Shown in pieces: positions 27,299 through 34,239 of a stretch of 64,000 nucleotides of DNA. Source of the stretch: CAVSRC01 sp963785065 (GTDB taxonomy: Bacteria; Pseudomonadota; Alphaproteobacteria; Rhizobiales; Kaistiaceae); the NCBI GenBank assembly GCA_963785065.1, contig CAWATX010000002.1, positions 1,116,001 through 1,180,000 of the forward strand. Direction: 5' to 3'. The translations under genes and the position numbers were made by a program. The notes under the pieces are model-generated. The model was not told the origin of the DNA, searched no databases, and was given only the letters and a program-made list of their open reading frames with translations. Position 1 is the stretch's first letter, and each line of letters begins with the position of its first letter.

Positions 27299-27679
27299 CG
27301 AATGCGCCGAAAACGACTCGACTCAAAGTAGCAATCGGCCCACCATCTAGTGTCGGACCCCGGAAAGCGGTCAGCCTGCCAAGCTGACAATGCTCGGGAT
27401 ACGCCGATGGCCCATGCTCTAAACCGAAGGCGCGATGTCTCCGGGTTTTGGTTTCATGGCGCGATGCCTGAAACCTAGAGAGGCACATGGGGCCACCGAA
27501 CGCGGTTCTAGGACGCCGACGGTGGGCCGATGCTCGCCCGTGAACGTCCGGCTTAAACGTTCGAACGGGTGGCCAACACCGCAACCTCAAACGGGTCTGC
27601 GGCGCGTCGAGACCCGGAGGACAGACCTATGCGGTCATACCTTCGGATAGTGGTCATCAGGGTAAACGTGGCTGCCTGC
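27262..27679. other. Gene-free, hairpin-rich stretch in element 1; candidate non-coding RNA
   Basis: No convincing protein in any frame over 418 bp. Several hairpins are seen: GTCAGC/GCTGAC (27370-27388); GGTTTC-at-GGC-gcgat-GCC-t-GAAACC (27450-27475); and a nested structure closed by GGCCACC/GGTGGCC (27491-27497 with 27568-27574), containing CCCGTGAACGT paired with ACGTTC and ACGGG at 27537-27569. The strand is unknown. No known RNA family is recognised. It could also be decayed passenger coding DNA. Confidence 0.4.
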
Positions 27680-27856
27680 CTATTTGGCATTGCCGCGATC
27701 CTTCACGCCCTGCACTGACTGGCGGGAGCTTGGTTCGCCAGGCTCCCGTTTCTTCGTCCGCTTCACCGCCTTGTGCGGCGTCGGCGGCGTGTTCATGGCG
27801 CGGCGAAGAGCATCGTCGCGGCGTTGTTCAATATCGTTTGCCTTGTTGTCGGACAT
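27680..27856 (-). CDS. Small TPP-motif protein, head-to-head with the HEPN-like gene (element 1)
   Basis: 58 residues starting MSDNKAND; basic and probably disordered at the C-terminus. It contains DDALRRAMNTPPTPHK, which matches YKALKGAVSTPPKPLK in the small protein of element 2. Such a match between two different elements supports real coding. Its ATG is separated by only six bases from the start of the oppositely oriented HEPN-like gene, so each ribosome binding site lies inside the other gene. It may be a partner of that gene, for example an antitoxin; this is inference. Confidence 0.6.
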   Translation of the reverse strand: MSDNKANDIEQRRDDALRRAMNTPPTPHKAVKRTKKREPGEPSSRQSVQGVKDRGNAK

Positions 27857-27862
27857 AATCAC

Positions 27863-28674
27863 ATGACCGGATTGCTACGCGGATGCAGGGCGAAAATTGA
27901 GCGGGCCAACGAATGCATCCAAAATCTCAACAGAGAAATCACTGCTTTCCTTGTGAGCGACCCGCCACCCTATACGATCACCAAGGAAATGCAGAACGAT
28001 GCGCGAGACTATGTCTTTCTGGTCCGTCTCGATCGTTGCATACCCGACCGATTTTCCGTCCTCGCTGGCGAGATTGTCCATCATCTGGCGTCGAGCCTCG
28101 ACCACCTCTTTGCCGCTCTCATCACCAGGAATGGCCACACGGTCGAGAAAAGGCACTATTTCCCCATCTACACCTCGACGAAAGAATTTCGTAAGGCCTG
28201 TGAGAAGGGACTGATAGACGACATTTCTCCGGCCGCTCAGGAAATCGTCAGAAGTGTGCAGCCTTGCCTTGCAAGCAGCACGCCGAGGGACACGATCCTG
28301 GCAGCCGTCAAAAAACTCAACAACACCGACAAGCACCAGCTTCTCATCGTTGTCGCAGCGGCAGCAGCCATCGGCGATCAGATCACCGTTGGCTATCCCG
28401 GAATGGTCGACATCAATGGGAATTTGGTCAATATCATCAGACTGAGCCCCCCAACCCAGTGACTGTGACGGACCGTGATGTAGAGTTCTTCCGCATCACG
28501 CTGGCCACTCCGGCACCTGATTTTAAGGCAGAGGCCAACATCATTTTTCAGGTAGCTTTCGCGCAAGTTGGCCTTACCGAAATTGTACCCGTCACCGACA
28601 TTCTGCCAAAACTGGCAGCCGGGATTACGCACACGATCAACCAGTTCATCGGCGAGTTCGCGGCCGATGATTGA
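27863..28674 (+). pseudogene. HEPN-like passenger protein of element 1, frameshifted near 28450
   Basis: From the ATG at 27863 the frame runs 199 residues to a stop at 28460-28462. The sequence then continues sensibly in the -1 frame (NPVTVTDRDVEFFRITLATP, then PVTDILPKLAAGITHTINQF) to 28674. The break is at a run of six Cs (28447-28452); one more C would restore a protein of about 270 residues. The first part resembles a widespread family with a conserved LDHL helix and a KLNNTDKH motif. In relatives, as I recall, the LDH is preceded by an Arg giving R-x4-H; here that position is Ala76 (HHLASSLDH). It is probably inactive, unless the slip is programmed. Confidence 0.55.
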
Positions 28675-28692
28675 AGCTTTTTCATGAATCGA

Positions 28693-28735
28693 TGCCAATA
28701 GGAACTACTCCTAGTTGGCACTTGATCCCCTTTTT
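28693..28735 (+). terminator. Hairpin and T-run after the HEPN-like gene
   Basis: TGCCAA-TAGGA-actac-TCCTA-g-TTGGCA forms an 11-bp stem with one bulge (28693-28720), followed after ten bases by ttttt. This is a plausible Rho-independent terminator. Another perfect hairpin, CTGTCA-cgctc-TGACAG, lies at 28752-28768 just inside the element end and may insulate it. Confidence 0.55.
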
Positions 28736-28786
28736 CGATCAGTTTTCCGGCCTGTCACGCTCTGACAGAAGGAAGCGAATCACAGG

Positions 28787-28809
28787 GCTATGTCAAGTGC
28801 ATAATTAGG
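28787..28809 (-). repeat. Right terminal inverted repeat of element 1
   Basis: Exact inverse complement of 25794-25816. It is followed directly by the shared duplication and then the left end of element 2. Confidence 0.9.
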
Positions 28810-28817
28810 AATAAATT
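28810..28817. repeat. Target-site duplication AATAAATT, copy 2, shared by both elements
   Basis: This single 8-bp copy is all that separates the right end of element 1 from the left end of element 2. Confidence 0.9.
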
Positions 28818-28840
28818 CCTAATTATGTCCTTGACACCAC
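28818..28840 (+). repeat. Left terminal inverted repeat of element 2
   Basis: 23 bp beginning CCTAATTATGTCCTTGACA. It differs from the right end only at positions 2 and 3 and from element 1 mainly after position 10. Confidence 0.88.
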
Positions 28841-28923
28841 ATATACGAGGGGTAGGGTATGAGGCATGGTCACGCCCTCGAAAATCACAATTTCGCCGGC
28901 ACAGATCGATGCTGGCGAAGAAG

Positions 28924-29556
28924 CTATTTTGGAAGAGGTTGGAGGTGCCGATCTCGGGGGGTTTTTTTCTGCCCGCGATTTGGCAGAGAAGGTTTATCGG
29001 GCCATGGAACATGCGCGGAATTGCGTATCGCGTAGGCCAGTTGACGCGCGTACTCGGTCAGGACGACAGCCGTATCGGCGCAAAAGGTGAACTCCCGCAG
29101 TAAATCCTTGTCCTTGAGCTTTTTCGCTCGTGGATTCCCCTGGAAATCGTTGGGGATCATTTGCATGGGAGGCGGCCCGACGAACCAATATGGGGAGTGG
29201 ATTGCGTCGTTTCGCTGATCGGCCAAGCTGTTCGTTCTATCAATCAGCCATGTGAGGTCGACCTTGAATTTCGCGTGTTTGAACTTGGCGTCAAAGGCCG
29301 CGGCTGTGGCGTTCACTGCCGATTGAAGCATCCGCCGTTGCGCTCTGTCACTGTCGGTTGAATGCCATATGGCCAGCGGTACGAGGCCGTTTGTGATGCC
29401 CGTCACGACCCAAAAAAGCAGCGCAAGGCTGTCATGAAGATCATTCCATACGTAGACCAAAGAGCCCAATTTCGCGGCATAGGGCGTGAATTCTCCGCGT
29501 ATCTCGACATCGGTGGGATTGGCCACTATCTCGGTGATATGGGTCTCCTTGGCCAT
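28924..29556 (-). CDS. HEPN-like passenger protein with an R-x4-H motif (element 2)
   Basis: 210 residues from the ATG at 29556, which has GGAG upstream and reads MAKETHITEIV. Mostly helical. The segment LADQRNDAIHSPYW contains R115-N-D-A-I-H120, the R(N/D/H)-x-H pattern of catalytic HEPN ribonuclease domains, after an earlier helix YVWNDLHDSLALLFWV. Length and helix order fit a HEPN-fold protein; the family name is unknown to me. It is head to head with the small TPP-motif gene, with 11 bp between the two starts. Likely a toxin or defence RNase; this is inference. Confidence 0.6.
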   Translation of the reverse strand: MAKETHITEIVANPTDVEIRGEFTPYAAKLGSLVYVWNDLHDSLALLFWVVTGITNGLVPLAIWHSTDSDRAQRRMLQSAVNATAAAFDAKFKHAKFKVDLTWLIDRTNSLADQRNDAIHSPYWFVGPPPMQMIPNDFQGNPRAKKLKDKDLLREFTFCADTAVVLTEYARQLAYAIRNSAHVPWPDKPSLPNRGQKKTPRDRHLQPLPK

Positions 29557-29567
29557 GGCAGGCTCCA

Positions 29568-29750
29568 ATGAAGTCGAAACCAGATGATAGATACGGCGAC
29601 AACGAAGCGCAGGAGCGCTTCTACAAGGCGCTGAAAGGCGCTGTGAGCACGCCCCCCAAGCCGCTCAAGAGCATGACTCCCGTGGGCGTGCCGGCGCAAC
29701 AGAAGAAGGGAAAGACGGCACAGGCTTCCATGCCCTCAAAAAAGAAATAA
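29568..29750 (+). CDS. Small TPP-motif protein, head-to-head with the HEPN-like gene (element 2)
   Basis: 60 residues, MKSKPDDRYGDNEAQERF at the start and a Lys-rich tail (MPSKKK). The middle KALKGAVSTPPKPLKS matches the small protein of element 1. One helix followed by a basic, probably disordered tail. It starts 11 bp from the divergent HEPN-like gene. It is too small to be an MNT-type nucleotidyltransferase, the usual HEPN partner. A binding or neutralising role is inference. Confidence 0.6.
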   Translation: MKSKPDDRYGDNEAQERFYKALKGAVSTPPKPLKSMTPVGVPAQQKKGKTAQASMPSKKK

Positions 29751-29776
29751 GCTCAGCAAAATGCTGGGAGGGCAAC

Positions 29777-29989
29777 ATGGCGAAAACCGTCACCGTCGAT
29801 ATCGTAAGCCAGCCTTTGAGCCGTTCCGAGAACGGTGTCATCTTCGACGTGAAAGAAGGGCCGGGCGTTTTCGGCCAGTTGATCGTCAGCAAAGGCGGCC
29901 TCCGCTGGCGCGCGAGGAACAAGCGCGGTTATCGCTTCATTAGCTGGCAGGCTCTCAACTCAATCGCGCCCGACTATCCGCAGAGATAG
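29777..29989 (+). CDS. Small hypothetical passenger protein
   Basis: 70 residues starting MAKTVTVDIVSQPLSRSENG, 26 bp after the small TPP-motif gene and with GGGAGG close upstream. It is predicted to be all beta (VIFDVKEGPGVFGQLIVSKG, GLRWRARNKRGYRFISWQAL). Not recognised. The tight spacing suggests co-transcription with the TPP-motif gene. Confidence 0.6.
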   Translation: MAKTVTVDIVSQPLSRSENGVIFDVKEGPGVFGQLIVSKGGLRWRARNKRGYRFISWQALNSIAPDYPQR

Positions 29990-30155
29990 CCCTCACCCTG
30001 TTGTGATATTGCCGACTTGACCGGTCGGAGCGGTTGCTATGGGCTATGCCTCATGGCCGAAACTGCTTCTAGCTCTGCGGGAAAGCCGCCTCAGCTTCGT
30101 CCGCTTTACGAATTAGAGCTTGCCCAATGTCGCGGGCTTGTTTGGGTGAAAATTC

Positions 30156-31806
30156 GGGTCTGACGCACTTCTGGTGCAGCTGGGGGGTCATGCGGCGCCG
30201 ATCAGCCGGGCCTCGAGTAGGTCGAGCTTGGCGCGGCCGTACATCTGGCGCTTGACCAGCTTGAGCCTCGTGACCTGGCCCTCTGTCTGGCCGTTGGACC
30301 AGGGCGAGAAGATCGCGGCGTGGACGGCGGCGACGTCCCTGCGGATGCCGTTGGCGAACGAACTGACGAGGCTGTTGGCGGCGCGGTCGATCCAGGCCGG
30401 CAGCTGCGCCTCGGCTCTGGCGCGGACCATGCCGTGGAAGTCGCTGATGATTTGGCGCGCTGCGACGAGGTCGGGCACGCCCTCCTCGACGGCGGCGATG
30501 GTGACCGATTCCGACTTGGACAGGTTGTCCCTGGACGTCGTCATAAGCCGCGCCAAGGTCCGGGCCGAGGGCGTGCGGGCCAAGCTCTGGGCGTCGGTTT
30601 TGTCTGCCTGCCGCCGGCGCGTCGCCCATTCCACGACCACCCTGGCCGAGCCCCTGAAGCCTTGAGCCCTTAGCTGACGCCAGAGCGCGGCGGCGTTGCG
30701 GGCGCCGGCTTCCCATTGTGCGTCCAGCCAGGGCAAATGCGCCTCCAACGAACTCTGCCGGGGCCTGAAGACGTCGGAACGTTCGCCCCGAATGATCCGG
30801 CGGATCGTCTGGCGATGGTGACCTGTGCGCTTGACGATCTGCTTGATCGAGACCCCGTCCTTCCACAGCGCCAGGATCGCGATGTTGGTCTCTTCACGGC
30901 GCAGGTAGCCCTCGTACTGAAGGCGTTCGGCGGAGGTGAGCAGGTCCGGGTTGATCGTCGCCGCGCCGATCACTCGGCGGATCTGCCGCATCGATTTGCG
31001 AACAGCGTCGAGGAACGCCTGGGAGGCGTTGTGCATGAGATGCCAGCGATCGGCGACCTGGATCGCGTTAGGCAGCGCCTTGGCGATGGCCTCGCCGTAG
31101 CCGCCGCCGCGATCGCGCGCAACGACCGCGATGTCCGGATGACTGCGGAGCCAATCCTCCGCCGTCGTCTGCTCGCGATCAACAAGGAGCGCAACAGGCC
31201 GTCGGCGCTCAAGATCGCAGATGATCGTGCCGTACCGATGGTTCCGACGCCAGGCGAAGTCGTCGATGCCGATCACGGCGAGCGGATCGGTCGGCGGCCG
31301 TGCTCGCCGCCGGACGACGCGCAAAAGAGTGTCATTGCTCACCGGGGTCATCAGCCGTGCGGCGAAGGCGGCGGCCGGGCGGCCGCCGAGGGCGAGGCCA
31401 AGATGATGGACAATATGGTCGAGACGTTCGGTTCGCCGGGCGAGCGGCGCCAGGGCACATTCCGCGAACCGCTCGGCGAATATCCGACGCGGGCAGAGGA
31501 CGGCGTCACACTGAAAACGCCGAACCATCACCCGCAGCTCGACGCGCCGTCCACCGAGCGGCAGGTCCGCGGGGCGGCGCCAATAGCGGCTACGCACGCG
31601 TATCGATCGCGTGCCGCAGTCCGGGCAAGCGCAATCGTCCGCCTTCGCCCTTACCCAGATGACAACCCGATCGGGCTCGACCGCCGTACGCTCGACATTG
31701 AAGCCCGCCGGAACGAGGTCTGTGACCCGCTGAGCCAGCGCAATGATTCTCCCGTGAAAACCAGTGCAAGGACACGATCCGTCTGCATCAGAATTGAGTC
31801 AGACCC
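30156..31806. mobile_element. ISL3-family insertion sequence (1,651 bp) nested in element 2
   Basis: Ends begin GGGTCTGACGCACTTCTGGT (30156) and, on the opposite strand, GGGTCTGACTCAATTCTGAT (31806): long imperfect inverted repeats of the ISL3 type. The host sequence AAAATTC is present on both sides (30149-30155 and 31807-31813); seven bases are clear, against the usual eight for the family. It carries one transposase. Confidence 0.9.
30188..31744 (-). CDS. ISL3 family transposase
   Basis: About 518 residues if it starts at an ATT at 31744 with GGGAGA just upstream. The first standard start (GTG 31597) would remove the N-terminal zinc-binding motif CPDCGTRS, which is clearly coded upstream (ALAQRVTDLVPAGFNVERT before it). 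The second Cys pair (FQCDAVLCP) follows. The DDE core shows VIGIDDFAWRR, VARDRGGGYGEAIAKALP with ADRWHLMHN, and the hallmark WSNGQTEGQVTRLKL near the C-terminus. It appears complete. Confidence 0.9.
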   Translation of the reverse strand: MALAQRVTDLVPAGFNVERTAVEPDRVVIWVRAKADDCACPDCGTRSIRVRSRYWRRPADLPLGGRRVELRVMVRRFQCDAVLCPRRIFAERFAECALAPLARRTERLDHIVHHLGLALGGRPAAAFAARLMTPVSNDTLLRVVRRRARPPTDPLAVIGIDDFAWRRNHRYGTIICDLERRRPVALLVDREQTTAEDWLRSHPDIAVVARDRGGGYGEAIAKALPNAIQVADRWHLMHNASQAFLDAVRKSMRQIRRVIGAATINPDLLTSAERLQYEGYLRREETNIAILALWKDGVSIKQIVKRTGHHRQTIRRIIRGERSDVFRPRQSSLEAHLPWLDAQWEAGARNAAALWRQLRAQGFRGSARVVVEWATRRRQADKTDAQSLARTPSARTLARLMTTSRDNLSKSESVTIAAVEEGVPDLVAARQIISDFHGMVRARAEAQLPAWIDRAANSLVSSFANGIRRDVAAVHAAIFSPWSNGQTEGQVTRLKLVKRQMYGRAKLDLLEARLIGAA

Positions 31807-32008
31807 AAAATTCTAGGCCAATTCGTAATCCGGGAGCCAATCCCAAATCCGGAGAAGGCAGGTAGGCCAACATCGGATTCCCGTGAGGCGTCACTCCCAC
31901 GGCGACATGATCGCCCGGCATGAACAAAATCCGGTCATCGCTCATTTCTTCCTCCCTCGCTTTTTTCTCCAGCGAAGGAAGCGCGCGGCTTTGAATTTGT
32001 AAACAGGC

Positions 32009-33004
32009 TTAGTCAGGTTGACGGTAGGTCAGGCGCTTGCCTTCGGCACCTTTGATCGCCTTGGCGGTGCGCGCCATGTCCTCGACACCGAGGGCGGAGC
32101 GATTGTTGTAGCGGAAATCGAACTCCGCCAGATACCGGTGCAGGTGCTTCTCGCCACAGTGCTGGTAGACGCCGCGCATCCCGCGCTTGAACACCGAAAA
32201 CACGTTCTCCACCGTGTTGGTGTGGACGGTGCGATCCGGCTCATAGCGCACGTATTCGCCGGCCGAATGCTTCACCGTGGCATGGTCGGCAAAATACTGG
32301 TCGGCATCGCCATAGAGCCGGCTCTCGTCGGTGTAGAGGTAGCTCTCGCGGGCGATGTTGTCGGCCACGATCTTCGTCACCGCTTCCTTGTCAGCGACCG
32401 GCACATGGAACGAACGGACATTTCCGCCGCGCTCCACCAAGGCGACGATGGGCCGCTTGTTGGCCGGGCCGCCACGGCGCTTGCGCTTGCTTTCAGGCTT
32501 CAGGAAGGGTTCGCCGGTCGTGCGCGTCGTGCGGCGCTTCTCCCGGTCAATCTGGCCGTAATACGTCTCATCGGCCTCCACGACCATGCCAGAGCCGCCC
32601 ATGGGGGTGGCAAGATCAAGCTCACCGGCCCGCATGGCCTCGCGGATGCGATGCTCCATGAACCACGCGGCCTTGTAGCCAATGCCGAGCGAGCGGTGGA
32701 GCTGGTGCGCGCTCACGCCCTTCTTGGAAGCGCACATCTGGTAGAAACCCTGCATCCACTTGTGAAGCTGGATATGGCTGGACTCCATCACGGTCCTAGA
32801 CGTGACGGTGAAATCCTTCCGGCATTCCGGCTCACCGCAACGGTAGACCATGGCGCCGCACTTCTGGCGCCGACCGGTGAGGTAGGAATGGTCAACCGTC
32901 CCGCAATGCGGGCAGGAACGGCCGTTTATCCAGCGGATACCCTCAAGCAGTTCACAGGCGGCTTCGTCGCTGTGGAAGTGCGGGGCGGAAAGAACGTCGG
33001 CCAT
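32009..33004 (-). CDS. IS1595 family (ISXO2-like) transposase of element 2
   Basis: A 331-residue transposase with an N-terminal zinc ribbon (CPHCGTVD, then CGEPECRKDF), SKKGVSAHQLHRSLGIGYKA, and the DDE core as VVEADETYYG, YTDESRLYGD and HTNTVENVFSVFKRG. It is homologous along its length with the element 1 transposase but differs at many positions, for example an extra basic segment SKRKRRGGPANKR. Intact. It reads from near the right end inward. Confidence 0.95.
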   Translation of the reverse strand: MADVLSAPHFHSDEAACELLEGIRWINGRSCPHCGTVDHSYLTGRRQKCGAMVYRCGEPECRKDFTVTSRTVMESSHIQLHKWMQGFYQMCASKKGVSAHQLHRSLGIGYKAAWFMEHRIREAMRAGELDLATPMGGSGMVVEADETYYGQIDREKRRTTRTTGEPFLKPESKRKRRGGPANKRPIVALVERGGNVRSFHVPVADKEAVTKIVADNIARESYLYTDESRLYGDADQYFADHATVKHSAGEYVRYEPDRTVHTNTVENVFSVFKRGMRGVYQHCGEKHLHRYLAEFDFRYNNRSALGVEDMARTAKAIKGAEGKRLTYRQPD

Positions 33005-33050
33005 TGGGATATCCCCTCGTTTTGTGAGGCAATCCTAGACCTTGGGCCTT

Positions 33051-33073
33051 GTGGTGTCAAGGACATAATTGTG
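33051..33073 (-). repeat. Right terminal inverted repeat of element 2
   Basis: Reads inward CACAATTATGTCCTTGACAC; the second and third bases differ from the left end. Confidence 0.85.
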
Positions 33074-33081
33074 AATAAATT
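33074..33081. repeat. Target-site duplication AATAAATT, copy 3
   Basis: Ends the island. The host sequence after it is CCTAATACGCC; its first six bases equal the first six of both elements. Confidence 0.88.
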
Positions 33082-33259
33082 CCTAATACGCCGAATCGCG
33101 CCAGAAGTGAAGCGGACAATCATAATTATCAAGAGTTGCAACTTGGCTGAATGCAGTCACGGGTTGCCGACGCCATTTCAACCGGCCGCTCCCTTGCGCG
33201 TCGACGGGCGCCTCCCGACATGGTGTGAACGGGCGACACGGAGAGCCTCGACAAGACCC

Positions 33260-34198
33260 ATGAATACGCTGCGTACCGGCATGCTTATGGCGGCGATGAC
33301 CGCCCTGTTTATCGGCGTCGGCTTCCTCATCGGCGGCAGCGGCGGGGCGATCATCGCCTTCGTCGTCGCCGCCGGCATGAATGTGTTCTCCTACTGGAAC
33401 GCCGACAAACTGGTGCTCTCCATGAACCGCGCCCGCGAGGTCGACGAGCGCTCGGCGCCGGAGTTCTACGGCGTCGTCCGCGATCTCGCCCGGCGCGCCG
33501 GGCTGCCCATGCCGCGCGTCTATGTCGCCGACAACCCGCAGCCCAACGCCTTCGCCACCGGCCGCAACCCCGAGCACGCCGCCGTCTGTGCCACCACCGG
33601 CCTGCTGCAGATGCTCTCCCGCGACGAGATTGCCGGCGTCATGGCTCATGAACTCGGCCATGTGCGCAATCGCGACACGCTGACCATGACGATCACCGCC
33701 ACGCTTGCCGGTGCCATCTCCATGCTCGCCAATTTTGGCCTGTTCTTCGGCGGATTCGGTGGCAACCGCAACAATCCCCTCGGCTTCGTCGGCGTGCTCA
33801 TCGCCGCCATGGTCGCCCCGATCGCCGCCATGATCGTGCAGATGGCGATCAGCCGCACCCGCGAATATTCCGCCGACCGCGCCGGTGCCGAGATCAGCGG
33901 CCGGCCGGAGGCGCTCGCCTCGGCGCTGGCCAAGATCTCCAATGCCGCCGAGCACATCCCCAATCCGGCGGCGGCGGCGAACCCGGCGGCGGCGCATCTG
34001 TTCATCGTCAACCCGCTCACCGGCACGCGCATGGACAACCTGTTCTCCACCCATCCGGCGACCGAGAACCGTATCGCAGCGCTGATGGAGATGGCGCGGT
34101 CGCAAGGCTTCCGTCCCGCCGACCGGCCCGCGGCCCGCCCCGCGGTTGCGGTTCCCCGAGTCGGCACCACCAGCCGCCCGAGAGGACCGTGGGGATAG
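33260..34198 (+). CDS. htpX: Zinc metalloprotease HtpX homologue
   Basis: Membrane-bound M48B protease that degrades damaged membrane proteins. 312 residues from ATG 33260 (MNTLRTGMLMAAMTALFIGV). Two N-terminal helices, the zinc site HELGHVRNRD (HExxH), two central helices, then TREYSADRAGAEISG with the third zinc ligand Glu. The Pro/Arg-rich tail is typical of alphaproteobacteria. The frame happens to be open 1.2 kb upstream through element 2; that is chance. Before the insertions its start lay about 190 bp from the divergent nuclease gene. Confidence 0.95.
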   Translation: MNTLRTGMLMAAMTALFIGVGFLIGGSGGAIIAFVVAAGMNVFSYWNADKLVLSMNRAREVDERSAPEFYGVVRDLARRAGLPMPRVYVADNPQPNAFATGRNPEHAAVCATTGLLQMLSRDEIAGVMAHELGHVRNRDTLTMTITATLAGAISMLANFGLFFGGFGGNRNNPLGFVGVLIAAMVAPIAAMIVQMAISRTREYSADRAGAEISGRPEALASALAKISNAAEHIPNPAAAANPAAAHLFIVNPLTGTRMDNLFSTHPATENRIAALMEMARSQGFRPADRPAARPAVAVPRVGTTSRPRGPWG

Positions 34199-34239
34199 GA
34201 CTTGTCGGTCGCGGGCCGGTGGCTTAACCCACGGGCCAG

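Larger units (their letters stand above)
25794..28809. mobile_element. IS1595/ISXO2-type element 1 with passenger genes (3,016 bp)
   Basis: Bounded by perfect 23-bp terminal inverted repeats, beginning CCTAATTATGCACTTGACAT at 25794 and ending with the complement at 28809, flanked by AATAAATT on both sides. It contains a 129-residue unknown protein, an ISXO2-like transposase, a structured gene-free stretch, and a head-to-head pair of a small TPP-motif protein and a HEPN-like protein with a frameshift. IS1595-family elements that carry passenger genes are known. Boundaries are read directly from the sequence. Confidence 0.9.
30069..31945 (-). pseudogene. Small hypothetical gene split by an ISL3-family insertion
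   Basis: The 5' part (31945-31807) starts MSDDRILFMPGDHVAV after a strong GAGGGAGGAAGAA site and runs to GLRIGLEF. The 3' part (30155-30069) continues FSPKQARDIGQAL and ends in AAFPQS-stop. Deleting the ISL3 element and one AAAATTC duplication joins them in frame as a 72-residue protein (GLEF-SPKQ). The gene was therefore intact until this insertion. Family unknown; a short beta N-terminal half and a helical C-terminus. Confidence 0.8.
28818..33073. mobile_element. IS1595/ISXO2-type element 2 with passenger genes (4,256 bp including a nested ISL3 element)
   Basis: Left repeat CCTAATTATGTCCTTGACAC (28818-28840) and right repeat 33051-33073 match at 21 of 23 positions (mismatches at 2 and 3), with AATAAATT on both sides. 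It carries a HEPN-like gene and a small TPP-motif gene head to head, a 70-residue protein, a small gene broken by an ISL3 element, and its own transposase. Without the ISL3 element and one duplication it would be about 2.6 kb. Confidence 0.9.

Noticed and set aside
27491..27577. tRNA-like gene: 7-bp closing stem, GTTCGAAC resembling a T-loop, and a 3' GGCCA
   Set aside because: The bases flanking TTCGAAC do not form a T stem, no anticodon arm fits, and the GTTCGAAC belongs to a different, longer hairpin (27537-27569).
25794..33073. Both IS1595 elements as arms of a single composite transposon
   Set aside because: Their transposases and inverted repeats differ, and each has its own matched pair of ends and its own duplication, so they are separate adjacent elements.
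32018..33259. Long upstream extension of the htpX reading frame through element 2
   Set aside because: It is antisense to an intact transposase and has no htpX-like sequence. High-GC antisense frames often stay open.
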